From RGIG6904 sp024680835 (GTDB lineage: Bacteria > Bacillota > Clostridia > Lachnospirales > Lachnospiraceae): a stretch of 19,745 nucleotides of DNA. The stretch's first letter is position 1. Each line of letters starts with the position of its first letter. The notes under the pieces were generated by a model. That model was not told where the DNA came from. It did not search any database and saw nothing but the letters and a program-made list of their open reading frames with translations. The position numbers and the translations under genes were made by a program. Below are positions 13,376 through 19,745 of this stretch, piece by piece. The DNA is taken from positions 1 to 19,745 of the forward strand of contig JAILBP010000127.1 of NCBI GenBank assembly GCA_024680835.1, read 5' to 3'.

Positions 13376-14137
13376 TTAAGAGTTATGTATTTCTTCCAGC
13401 ATTCCCACCACTATGCCTCTCACATACTCACCGGGATGTTTTTGCTGTTCTGCGCTCAAGGACTTCAGATCTATGGGCTCTCCCACCTTCACCGTGACCT
13501 TCTTTCCATGGATAACCGGATAAAACCTGTAACCCTCAAAGATCTCACGCGCTCCGCTTATGGCTATGGGGATGACTCTCGCATTCGCTTTCGTTGCGAT
13601 CTTGAAAGATCCCTCCTTAAAGGGCTCCACGTCTATCTCATCATCGCCCTTGTGGCGCCTGCCCTCCGGATAAATGCATACCGAAACACCGCTTTTTACA
13701 AGGTCTATGGCGTTTATTATGGTCTTGAGCTCCTGCTTTATATCTCCGTTATGGATAAAAAGACATTTAAGCCTCTTCATCCATCTGGTGATCAGCGGAA
13801 CTTTCTCAAGCCCCTGCTTTGCCACAAACGCAGCCCTCTTCGGCGCGATCGGGTAAGTGAGCACGATATCGAAGATACTGCGGTGATTGCCCGCTATCAT
13901 GAACGCCTCGTCGCTGTCCGGAATATTCTCCAGACCTTCGTATTTCACCCTGACACCGCAGGTGAACAGTATGGTTCTCAGCATGGTGCAGACAAGTTTT
14001 TGCTGCCATATCTCGGCTTTCACCGGATTGATCTTCTGATGGATAAAACCGATTGGCCATAACAGAAAACTTAAAATATACAGTACTATCAGCCACAACA
14101 GAGTTATAAGCGTTCTCAGCGCATCTATCACTATCAT
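13376..14137 (-). CDS. plsC: 1-acyl-sn-glycerol-3-phosphate acyltransferase (PlsC family)
   Basis: 253 aa from ATG 14137, chosen for AGGAGG 6 nt upstream; an upstream extension to 14263 has no ribosome site. The N-terminal membrane segment is about 9-32. Acyltransferase motifs: GNHRSIFD (83-90, catalytic HX4D as H85 and D90), KCLFIHNGD (124-132, weak block II, usually FIDR), IYPEGRRHKGD (155-165, block III) and a VIPIAISGA block IV. It acylates lysophosphatidate to phosphatidate in membrane phospholipid synthesis. Substitutions in blocks II and III (ERGRRH rather than EGTRS-like) leave room for another acyl acceptor. It has its own predicted promoter and follows the XRE regulator. Confidence 0.9.
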   Translation of the reverse strand: MIVIDALRTLITLLWLIVLYILSFLLWPIGFIHQKINPVKAEIWQQKLVCTMLRTILFTCGVRVKYEGLENIPDSDEAFMIAGNHRSIFDIVLTYPIAPKRAAFVAKQGLEKVPLITRWMKRLKCLFIHNGDIKQELKTIINAIDLVKSGVSVCIYPEGRRHKGDDEIDVEPFKEGSFKIATKANARVIPIAISGAREIFEGYRFYPVIHGKKVTVKVGEPIDLKSLSAEQQKHPGEYVRGIVVGMLEEIHNS

Positions 14138-14209
14138 CCCAAACCTCCTGTTATCACCGGTTATCCTTTGCCGGATCACCGGGCACAAGCCACGATCATT
14201 TCCTAATAA

Positions 14210-14238
14210 AAAATACCACAAACATTTTTTTATTTCAA
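14210..14238 (-). promoter_or_regulatory. putative plsC promoter
   Basis: On the minus strand TTGAAA (14238-14233), 17 bp, TATTTT (14215-14210), just after the XRE gene. The following leader holds two direct copies of ATCACCGG (seen on the plus strand around 14154 and 14175) of unknown meaning. Confidence 0.45.
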
Positions 14239-14259
14239 CAGGATGAAGCAGTAAACTTG

Positions 14260-14937
14260 TCAATCCTTCGGAACGATCTCCGGCATCATCTTATCAAAAG
14301 TCCCGTAATTGATGCAGATAATATAATGGCAGACTACCGGATGCAGATAATGATCATCTCCGGTAAAATCATACATGCGCTCACATATGCGCCTTGCCGT
14401 CGTGCGCATGCCCTCCCGGGCATAGAGCCTTGCAATGTTCAACAGTATCAGTAACTCCTGGTCAAAATACAGCATCCTTTTTCGACGTCCCAGCACATGC
14501 TCCAAAGGCATAGTGATCTGCAGCGCATCCACAAAATCATCGGAATCTCCGTTTCCCGTCCTCTCCCTGAAACAAGCCTCGATGAAATAATGTCTTTGCT
14601 TTTCGTATGCTCCCAGGATGTCCTCCGCTTCCTCGGACACCTGATCCATATAATCATGATATGCCTCGAAATTCCCATTTTCCATCTCCTTTAACACTCT
14701 GGTTTGTTGCTTCAGAAAATCGATCTCCTCAATAGTGGAATTTCCGATATAAAAATACTGCTGGGCTTTCAGCCTCTGCATCAGACACCCTGCAAGCTGG
14801 GCGGACGGCAGCATAAGCCCCGACTCGATCCTCGATAGCGTGGTGCAGTCACACAGATTCCAACTCAGATCAGCCTGGGTGAGCCCGTTTCTTTTTCTCA
14901 GCTCCTTGATAAGTGAACATACCGGATAAACAGACAT
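14260..14937 (-). CDS. XRE-type helix-turn-helix regulator with helical C-terminal domain
   Basis: 225 aa. The HTH lies at about 8-56: IKELRKRNGLTQADLSW, then CDCTTLSRIESGLMLPSA, the usual Cro/C1 fold. The C-terminal 150 residues are all-helical with TPR-like pairs (LLILLNIARLYAREGMRTTA), as in RNPP/Rgg-like or other peptide-sensing regulators; this is fold-level resemblance only and no cognate peptide is proven. GGGAGG lies 10 nt before ATG 14937. Its upstream region is an exceptional hairpin cluster (14963-15106) with a second strong Shine-Dalgarno. Targets are unknown; plsC next door is a candidate. Confidence 0.8.
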   Translation of the reverse strand: MSVYPVCSLIKELRKRNGLTQADLSWNLCDCTTLSRIESGLMLPSAQLAGCLMQRLKAQQYFYIGNSTIEEIDFLKQQTRVLKEMENGNFEAYHDYMDQVSEEAEDILGAYEKQRHYFIEACFRERTGNGDSDDFVDALQITMPLEHVLGRRKRMLYFDQELLILLNIARLYAREGMRTTARRICERMYDFTGDDHYLHPVVCHYIICINYGTFDKMMPEIVPKD

Positions 14938-14962
14938 TTCTTTTTTTCCTCCCTACTATTAA

Positions 14963-15106
14963 TGTAATGGCACGATTCGTAAACGAATCACCTGTCGCTT
15001 CGCGATCCCTCGCCGGGATGGCATCATGCACTCGTGCCTCGTGCATGATATACGTTGCCCTATCGGTCGGAACCATTACAAATCATGACTTCGTCATGAT
15101 GGTTCC
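14963..15106 (-). ncRNA. hairpin-dense leader or dispersed structured repeat upstream of the XRE gene
   Basis: An outer pair TGTAATGG/CCATTACA (14963-14970/15073-15080) encloses four hairpins: GATTCG-TAAA-CGAATC (14974-14989), TCGC-TTC-GCGA (14995-15005), ATCCC-GGGAT (15005-15019) and ATCATGCAC/GTGCATGAT (15023-15031/15041-15049). An alternative pairing uses GGAACC/GGTTCC (15069-15074/15101-15106) around ATCATGAC/GTCATGAT (15082-15100), so the two folds exclude each other. On the minus strand AGGAGG (15112-15107) followed by a 4-codon ORF (ATG 15097, TGA 15083) sits in the second fold. This may be a regulatory leader or a repetitive element; no known RNA family recognised. The remaining gene-free bases 15107-15252 are AT-rich with one 7-bp hairpin (15138-15158). 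Confidence 0.55.
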
Positions 15107-15252
15107 TCCTCTTTAAAAAGCAAAATAACTTATCATAAAACACACCCTGAATGTGTTTCTAAAATATATACCTTTATCCCGCACGGATAGTTGCAATCGT
15201 TTTATATTTTTCAATCTTTTGATGAGATTATCAATGACAAAACATTTTTTTC

Positions 15253-15282
15253 TTTACATTTGTCATAAAACTGTGCTATAAT
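15253..15282 (+). promoter_or_regulatory. promoter of the plus-strand gene
   Basis: TTTACA (15253-15258), 18 bp, perfect TATAAT (15277-15282) preceded by TGC, an extended -10. It is the only clear plus-strand promoter in the window. Confidence 0.8.
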
Positions 15283-15370
15283 TAGCCAGATTATGAGAAA
15301 AAAACGGTGGACGAAAGAATACGCGTCTGACCGGTATATATATCAGATAAAACATCAAAGGAGAGGGATA

Positions 15371-15697
15371 ATGGAGAAGGCAGATAAGATAAACGCACTG
15401 GTTGAGAAGATAAACTCTCATTTGACTGCGGGGGGCAGCGGAGAGTTTCTGACCAGAGAAGATTATGAGTTCATTCTGGGCAGCCTTGAGGCATGGGAAG
15501 ATGCCAAGAGAGAGATCCAGATGAGATCGCAGAACCGTGCGTACAGCGAGTATCAGTTTGGAGAGAATCACGGATATGAGGAGGCTGTCGATATAATAGA
15601 CAAATATCTCATCGGTGAGAACACATTAAAACTTGGGAACTCTTCCATCACATGGACAGAGGAAGGTCAGAATAAAGAGACGGTTTCTTTCTATTGA
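15371..15697 (+). CDS. hypothetical protein, 108 aa
   Basis: ATG 15371 follows AAAGGAGAGGG. An in-frame ATG at 15293 would be almost leaderless from the promoter and adds a Lys/Arg-rich tail, so the shorter form is preferred. The protein is acidic and helical in the first half (MEKADKINALVEKINSHL, LTREDYEFILGSLEAWEDAK), with no membrane segment, signal or metal motif; the tail is polar (TWTEEGQNKETVSFY). I do not recognise the family. It is a complete single-gene unit with its own promoter and a strong terminator, convergent with argG and divergent from the XRE gene. Confidence 0.85.
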   Translation: MEKADKINALVEKINSHLTAGGSGEFLTREDYEFILGSLEAWEDAKREIQMRSQNRAYSEYQFGENHGYEEAVDIIDKYLIGENTLKLGNSSITWTEEGQNKETVSFY

Positions 15698-15724
15698 TGT
15701 TCGTACAAGCAAATGAGAAAACAT

Positions 15725-15763
15725 AACAGTTCGAAGACAAAGGGTCTTCGAACTGTTTTTTTT
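15725..15763 (+). terminator. strong terminator between the plus-strand gene and argG
   Basis: Perfect 14-bp stem AACAGTTCGAAGAC/GTCTTCGAACTGTT (15725-15738/15744-15757) with a 5-nt loop, followed by eight T on the plus strand. On the minus strand it is followed by ATGTTTTCTC, so it may also help to end argG. Confidence 0.93.
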
Positions 15764-15791
15764 CAACAGATTTGATTCTGTCCTATTATGC

Positions 15792-17021
15792 TTACTCAGT
15801 CTTTCCGTTGCTTTTTGCTTCCTGCATCTTCATAGCGCGGACCTTTAAGGGAAGTCCGAAGAGGGTTATGAAGCCTTCAGCATCATGGTGATCATACATA
15901 TCACCGGTCTTGAAGCTTGCAAGTGACTCGTTGTAAAGCGAATAGGGAGATGTTGAGCCTGCTTTGATGATATTGCCTTTGTAGAGCTTGAATTTCACTT
16001 CGCCTGTTACATATTCCTGTGTGCTCTTTACAAATGCGCGGATAGCTTCACATAAGGGAGTGAACCACTTTCCTTCATAGACAACCTGAGCCATTTTGTT
16101 GCCCATGTCCTTTTTAACTTCCATGGTGGCACGGTCAAGAACCAGTTCCTCAAGCTGTTTGTGTGCTTCCATCAGGATGGTGCCGCCGGGAGTCTCATAC
16201 ACGCCGCGGCTCTTCATACCTACAACACGGTTTTCCACTATGTCTATGATACCGATGCCGTGCTTGCCTCCGAGACGGTTCAGCTCACGGATTATATCGG
16301 AAACCTTCATCTGCTTGCCGTTTACGGAAGTGGGAACCCCCTTCTCGAATGTCATGGTGACATACTCTCCCTCGTCGGGTGCCTTCTCCGGACGAGTGGT
16401 CAGTACCAGGAGATGGTCGTAATTCGGCTCCAGTGAGGGATCCTCAAGCTCGAGACCTTCGTGGCTGATATGCCAGAGGTTTCTGTCTCTTGAATAGCTT
16501 GAATCCGTAGAGAAGGGAAGGTCGATACCATGTGCTTTGCAGTAATCGATCTCTGCCTCTCTTGAATCCATCTGCCACTTGTCGTTTCTCCAGGGTGCTA
16601 TGACCTTGATATCCGGAGCCAAAGCCTTTATGCCAAGCTCAAATCTGATCTGATCATTTCCTTTACCTGTTGCTCCGTGACATATTGCGACAGCGTTCTC
16701 TTTTCTGGCGATCTCCACAAGCTTCTTCGCAATGCCGGGACGAGCCATAGATGTTCCGAGCAGATATTTGTTTTCATATACGGCTCCTGCCTGTACGCAG
16801 GGCATGATGAAATCATCGCAGAACTCATCTACGATGTCTTCAATATACAGCTTTGAAGCGCCTGAAAGCTTTGCTCTCTCATCGAGACCGTCAAGCTCCT
16901 CTCCCTGACCGCAGTCTATACAGCAGCATATTACCTCGTAGTCGTAAGTCTCTTTAAGCCACGGAATGATGGCTGTGGTGTCAAGACCTCCCGAGTATGC
17001 CAGAATAACCTTTTCTTTCAT
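15792..17021 (-). CDS. argG: argininosuccinate synthase
   Basis: 409 aa, the family length. It starts at ATG 17021 behind AAGGAGG; an in-frame extension to 17171 runs through the leader structure and lacks a ribosome site. The PP-loop ATP site is AYSGGLDTT (8-16). Other conserved blocks are ICHGATGKGNDQIRFE, TDSSYSRDRNLWHIS, GIGIIDIVENRVVGMKSRG and YETPGGTIL. It joins citrulline and aspartate to argininosuccinate with ATP to AMP and pyrophosphate, the seventh step of arginine synthesis, in the cytoplasm. No argH or other arg genes lie nearby, so it is an isolated gene under its own promoter and leader. Confidence 0.99.
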   Translation of the reverse strand: MKEKVILAYSGGLDTTAIIPWLKETYDYEVICCCIDCGQGEELDGLDERAKLSGASKLYIEDIVDEFCDDFIMPCVQAGAVYENKYLLGTSMARPGIAKKLVEIARKENAVAICHGATGKGNDQIRFELGIKALAPDIKVIAPWRNDKWQMDSREAEIDYCKAHGIDLPFSTDSSYSRDRNLWHISHEGLELEDPSLEPNYDHLLVLTTRPEKAPDEGEYVTMTFEKGVPTSVNGKQMKVSDIIRELNRLGGKHGIGIIDIVENRVVGMKSRGVYETPGGTILMEAHKQLEELVLDRATMEVKKDMGNKMAQVVYEGKWFTPLCEAIRAFVKSTQEYVTGEVKFKLYKGNIIKAGSTSPYSLYNESLASFKTGDMYDHHDAEGFITLFGLPLKVRAMKMQEAKSNGKTE

Positions 17022-17067
17022 ATTTTTTTGCCTCCTTATGCACTTTGCATATTCAAATTTTTTCTTA

Positions 17068-17200
17068 TGTTCAGAGCCTAGCTCGAAAATCAAAGATTTT
17101 CTCGCTATTTGGTTCTCACCAAAGAAATTTGACCCAATATGCCTTGGCATGAACAAGTTCCTGCCCGGCATATTCAGCCAAATTTCCTTGGCTCTGAACA
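17068..17200 (-). ncRNA. candidate structured RNA leader of argG (four-way junction)
   Basis: Read on the minus strand: P1 TGTTCAGAGCC/GGCTCTGAACA (17200-17190/17078-17068, 11 bp perfect). P2 is a long arm: CAAATTTC-type pairing 17189-17179 with 17131-17121, then AATATGCC/GGCATATT (17174-17167/17143-17136), capped by an imperfect 9-bp stem (17165-17146). P3 is TTTGGT-GAGA-ACCAAA (17123-17108), a GNRA tetraloop. P4 is TAGC-GA-GAAAATC-TTT-GATTTTC-GA-GCTA (17107-17079) with a tandem G-A internal loop. P1, P2, P3, P4 and P1' abut with no free bases, apart from 3 nt claimed by both P2 and P3. The predicted start site is at the first base of P1. A 6-bp hairpin TATGCA/TGCATA follows just before AAGGAGG. 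I see no T-box consensus and recognise no known family. A dispersed repeat is the alternative. Confidence 0.6.
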
Positions 17201-17207
17201 GGTATAT

Positions 17208-17236
17208 ATTTTATCCCACAAGCGCATATTATTCAA
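17208..17236 (-). promoter_or_regulatory. argG promoter
   Basis: On the minus strand TTGAAT (17236-17231), exactly 17 bp, TAAAAT (17213-17208). It predicts a start near 17200, the first base of the structured leader. An inverted repeat AACAGGTATAT/ATATACCTGTT (17197-17207/17271-17281) brackets the promoter. The gap back to the hydrolase stop (17284) shows no convincing terminator. Confidence 0.75.
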
Positions 17237-17283
17237 GTGAAATATTATTTCTTACTGCCCTTCTTTATGAATATACCTGTTAC

Positions 17284-17925
17284 TTACACAAATTTAATCT
17301 TAAACTCCACCCTGACCGGATCTTTTACATTATCTGCAAAGACCTGCCCGTCACCCGGCTTACCCACGATACCACCATAATGAACCGGTATCGCAACATC
17401 CGGCTTAATCTCATTGATAAGTTCTGCCGCCTTCTTTGCATCCATAGTGTAGGTTCCTCCAATGGGTACGAGAGCCACGTCGCACCTGACCGCTGCCGCC
17501 TCTTTTGTCGCATCAGTGTCTCCGGCAATATATATACGTTTGCCATCTATGCACAATATGTATCCCACCCATCCTGCGCTCTTTAGATGAAACGGCTTTA
17601 ATGTGTTATATGCAGGAACAGTTTCTAACTCAAGACCTCCAATCTCTCTGTGCTCTCCGGGCTTTACCGTCTCAACCCCTGCCACAGACCCTGAAATATC
17701 ACGAGCCTTTACGACCATCTTCTCGGGCACTACGATGACTGTGTCCGGTTTACTGACCTTCTCTATATCCTCCGATGAAAAATGATCATAATGATCATGG
17801 GTTATCAGTATAAAATCCGCATCGCCGGGTTCTTCATTTATCCTAAAGGGATCAATGTATATTGTCCCCACTCCGCTTCGTATACGAATGCTGTTCTGTG
17901 TAAAAACTTCAATATTCTCCGTCAT
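17284..17925 (-). CDS. metallo-beta-lactamase-fold metal-dependent hydrolase (UlaG/UPF0173-like)
   Basis: 213 aa. MBL signatures: THDHYDHF (42-49; H43, D44, H45, D47 and H48 as metal ligands), AGDTDATKEA (134-143, D136) and PVHYGG (180-185, H182). IPIGGTYTMD-like text at 154-162 (PIGGTYTMD) is typical of the small UPF0173/RNase-Z-like cytoplasmic hydrolases. No signal peptide. The substrate is not known; members act on phosphodiesters or lactones. GGAGG lies 7 nt before ATG 17925. It is 28 nt after trmH, so the two share a transcript. Confidence 0.9.
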   Translation of the reverse strand: MTENIEVFTQNSIRIRSGVGTIYIDPFRINEEPGDADFILITHDHYDHFSSEDIEKVSKPDTVIVVPEKMVVKARDISGSVAGVETVKPGEHREIGGLELETVPAYNTLKPFHLKSAGWVGYILCIDGKRIYIAGDTDATKEAAAVRCDVALVPIGGTYTMDAKKAAELINEIKPDVAIPVHYGGIVGKPGDGQVFADNVKDPVRVEFKIKFV

Positions 17926-17953
17926 GATGATTCCTCCCCCAATCCAAATTCTA

Positions 17954-18814
17954 CTATTTCATCAATTCCCAGAAAGCTATTGCACTTGCCGCCGCAACAT
18001 TCAGCGAATCCACGCCGTGATACATCGGGATCATGACCCGATAATCACAGGCAGCTATCACATCATCCTGAAGACCTGTCCCTTCCGTACCCAGAACAAT
18101 GGCAAGCTTTTCCTTTGCCTTCAGTTCGTCATCACCGATCCCGATGGAATCATTGGTCAAGGCCATAGCTACTGTCTTATATCCATATGACTGAAGAAGG
18201 CGTATAAGATTATCTCCCGTGGATTCCTCCTTTCCTGCCTTTGTCCATGGGATCTGAAAAACGGTTCCCATGCTGACTCTCGACGAACGTCTTGTCAGCG
18301 GATCAACACTGTCGTGAGTTAACACAACTCCGTCCACTCCGAGCGCCGCAGCAGACCGTATTATTGCTCCGACATTTGTAGGATTCACTATGTCATCCAA
18401 TACGGCTATCCTGTTTTTGCCACTGCAAAAATCGCTTAACGGCAAAAAACTCTTTCTTCGCAACGTCATCCACAACCCTCGAATCAGGGTATAACCAGTC
18501 AATTCGGTCACGATCTCATGCCCTGCTACATATACCGGCATTGATTCCAGCTTTTGTATTCCCCAGCGCTTTTCTATCACAGCAAAAACAGGCGCCGCTT
18601 CTGACTCCAGCCGTTCTTTTTCAACCAGCATCGAGAGCGGTTCGTATCCCGCTTCAAGCGCCCTTATGATGACATTTGCGCTCTCTGCAATGAAGATACC
18701 CAACTCAGGCTCATAATACCTGTATAACTGAACTTCAGAAATCCCCGAAAAAACACGCAGTTCCGGCGCATTCAGATCATTTATCCCGATCTTATTCATA
18801 AAACTCTCACTCAT
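17954..18814 (-). CDS. TrmH/SpoU-family RNA 2'-O-methyltransferase
   Basis: 286 aa, with an N-terminal substrate-binding part (about 1-125) and a SPOUT domain (about 134-286). The three knot motifs are NPTNVGAIIRS (144-154), LGTEGTGL (241-248) and IPMYHGVDSLNVAAA (262-276). It transfers methyl from S-adenosylmethionine to a ribose 2'-OH of tRNA or rRNA; the exact nucleotide cannot be told. The start is uncertain: ATG 18814 lacks a close Shine-Dalgarno, while GGAG upstream serves a two-codon ORF whose TGA overlaps this ATG, possible reinitiation. ATG 18799 is the alternative. Confidence 0.92.
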   Translation of the reverse strand: MSESFMNKIGINDLNAPELRVFSGISEVQLYRYYEPELGIFIAESANVIIRALEAGYEPLSMLVEKERLESEAAPVFAVIEKRWGIQKLESMPVYVAGHEIVTELTGYTLIRGLWMTLRRKSFLPLSDFCSGKNRIAVLDDIVNPTNVGAIIRSAAALGVDGVVLTHDSVDPLTRRSSRVSMGTVFQIPWTKAGKEESTGDNLIRLLQSYGYKTVAMALTNDSIGIGDDELKAKEKLAIVLGTEGTGLQDDVIAACDYRVMIPMYHGVDSLNVAAASAIAFWELMK

Positions 18815-18858
18815 CTCATACTCTGATCTCCGCCAGTTGCCGTCTCATTGTCAAGACA

Positions 18859-18880
18859 CGGCGGCTCTTTCAAGCCGCCG
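18859..18880. other. GC-rich hairpin in the trmH leader
   Basis: CGGCGGCT/AGCCGCCG (18859-18866/18873-18880), 8 bp perfect, 6-nt loop. The T run (CAATTTTT) follows on the plus strand, opposite to the genes, so it could stop antisense transcription. On the minus strand it is simply a stable leader stem between the promoter and trmH. Confidence 0.6.
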
Positions 18881-18896
18881 CAATTTTTCCTGCATA

Positions 18897-18926
18897 ACCA
18901 TAAGATCAGCCAATATGCCCAGTCAA
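18897..18926 (-). promoter_or_regulatory. putative trmH promoter
   Basis: On the minus strand TTGACT (18926-18921), 18 bp, TATGGT (18902-18897). The -10 is weak. It lies right after the GH114-like gene, so read-through from that gene is also possible. Confidence 0.4.
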
Positions 18927-18941
18927 CATGAAGGAGTCTTT

Positions 18942-19745
18942 TTACTCCAGATTCAAAGTTTCCGAAGCATAAAACACATATCCCATCTCATCGCAGTAAT
19001 CCCGGATCTCCTCTACCAATTCCTCATCCTTTGTATACTCTAAAAGGTACACATCCAAACCATGTGATTTTACATTCGATAAATATCTCTGGAAATACTT
19101 CCGTTCTTTTTTGCTCTGCCTGTCGAAGCAGTCCTCTTCTTCCCATATGATCCTTGAAAAAACAGTTTCCTGATTGACCGCATCAAAGTATTCCTTTGGA
19201 TCCTTGTATTTCTTTATACATTCCGTAACATACACGTCTCCACCGTTAATGGAAACATAGAAACCATAATCCTTAAAAGCTTTCAAAATACGGGTAATAG
19301 CCTTGAAATTCTTTTTTGTCTTATAATGATAATACACATCCAGATTATCTACAAATAATCCATCAAATCCCTTTTCCTTCATATCAGCTGCCAGATCTTC
19401 GATCAGGAAATCCTGCCACTGTCGTGCAGATACGTCAACCCATCTTTCATCTTCCCAGTTTTCATAAACATCCAGCGCATACTCTTCATAGTCATCATAG
19501 TATGATCTGAAATTTTCAAGCGCTCCCACATTAATGTAGCTAAACACTCTGTGTCCCTTCTCTTTTAATGCACGAACTTCATCTTTTGTAAAAAGCTGTC
19601 CTTCAACCACGATCGTCTCGTAATCCTCCATACGACGGACATCACCTGAATCCAGGCCGAGAAAAACCCCGTACTCGTATTTGGGAAGGTCTGTTTCTAC
19701 TCCCTGAAATCCATTCATCAGTAAAAAAAGAATAAGTATAACTCC
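18942..19745 (-). CDS. GH114-like (endo-alpha-1,4-polygalactosaminidase family) secreted protein, 5' end outside window
   Basis: The frame is open to the right edge: before the first ATG in the window (19718) nine more codons read GVILILFLL, part of a signal peptide or anchor, so the true start lies outside. About 267 residues are visible. A TIM-barrel of the GH114/TM1410 type is suggested by YGVFLGLDSGDVRRMEDYET, GHRVFSYINVGALENFRSYY, GFDGLFVDNLDVYYHY (putative catalytic Asp in FVDN), FYVSINGGDVY and VNQETVFSR. GH114 enzymes cut alpha-1,4-linked galactosamine polymers of cell-surface or biofilm polysaccharide. The substrate here is inference. The TAA overlaps a short GGAGT/ACTCC hairpin. Confidence 0.82.
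   Translation of the reverse strand, partial: GVILILFLLMNGFQGVETDLPKYEYGVFLGLDSGDVRRMEDYETIVVEGQLFTKDEVRALKEKGHRVFSYINVGALENFRSYYDDYEEYALDVYENWEDERWVDVSARQWQDFLIEDLAADMKEKGFDGLFVDNLDVYYHYKTKKNFKAITRILKAFKDYGFYVSINGGDVYVTECIKKYKDPKEYFDAVNQETVFSRIIWEEEDCFDRQSKKERKYFQRYLSNVKSHGLDVYLLEYTKDEELVEEIRDYCDEMGYVFYASETLNLE

Noticed and set aside
13250..14062. 270-aa plus-strand ORF across plsC
   Set aside because: Antisense shadow of the acyltransferase reading frame, whose motifs are clear.
14260..14937. Rgg-type quorum-sensing pair with the 32-aa small ORF as pheromone
   Set aside because: The peptide lacks an obvious secretion/maturation pattern and lies beyond plsC; mentioned only as speculation.
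14870..15076. 68-aa minus-strand ORF upstream of and overlapping the XRE gene
   Set aside because: It only translates the hairpin cluster, has no Shine-Dalgarno and overlaps the start of a well-supported gene.
17022..17171. 50-residue N-terminal extension of argG
   Set aside because: No ribosome site before 17169, the coding stretch lies in the leader structure, and MKEKVILAYSGG at 17021 is the normal family start with AAGGAGG.
17022..17200. T-box riboswitch for argG
   Set aside because: No T-box 14-nt consensus, no terminator/antiterminator pair, and the structure closes at the 5' end instead.
17060..17208. Second MITE at the argG leader
   Set aside because: The 11-bp ends look like terminal repeats, but the flanking bases show no duplication and the start site coincides with the structure; kept as a structured leader with repeat as the alternative.

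Overview
The window looks like chromosomal DNA of an anaerobic Firmicute of class Clostridia, most likely family Lachnospiraceae. This is an inference from a PadR/DUF1700/DUF4097 cassette, a Veg-family gene, a methionine aminopeptidase with an N-terminal SEC-C motif, a stand-alone carbamate kinase of the type seen in gut clostridia, strong AGGAGG ribosome binding sites and TTGACA/TATAAT promoters. Genus cannot be fixed from the sequence alone. No tRNA, rRNA, CRISPR array, prophage or complete insertion sequence is present. All recognised genes except one lie on the minus strand.

Layout by coordinate (minus-strand transcription runs from high to low). 1-1417: padR, a DUF1700/HAAS membrane protein and a DUF4097 protein cut by the window edge, behind a promoter with a perfect 12-bp palindrome and a duplicated ribosome binding site. 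1465-12541: a long co-directional envelope/secretion cluster. In transcription order it holds an NlpC/P60 coiled-coil hydrolase, a PrsA/SurA-N-like lipoprotein, map, a PilZ protein, secA, a secreted transglutaminase-like protein, carbamate kinase, a secreted amidase-FnIII-glucosaminidase and a 72-aa conserved small protein, then a strong terminator. A 113-bp MITE-like element with 17-bp perfect terminal inverted repeats and an 8-bp target duplication sits between the transglutaminase and carbamate kinase genes. 12590-14937: veg with a strong promoter and structured leader, an unannotated 32-codon small ORF, a PlsC-type acyltransferase and an XRE/TPR-like regulator. 14938-15370: a gene-poor, hairpin-rich stretch. 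15371-15697: the only plus-strand gene, of unknown function. 15792-17236: argG behind its own promoter and an unusually structured leader. 17284-19745: an MBL-fold hydrolase, a TrmH/SpoU RNA methyltransferase and a GH114-like secreted protein cut by the right edge.

The core theme is the cell envelope: the Sec motor, N-terminal methionine removal, a foldase-like lipoprotein and at least three secreted enzymes that are likely Sec substrates lie together with a c-di-GMP receptor. The most interesting non-coding signals are (i) the argG leader at 17068-17200, which folds on paper into a four-way junction with essentially no unpaired bases between helices and starts at the predicted transcription start; (ii) the MITE at 5113-5225, which carries a plausible promoter pointing into carbamate kinase; and (iii) the nested hairpins at 14963-15106 in front of the XRE regulator. 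All structures were derived by eye and none was computed.
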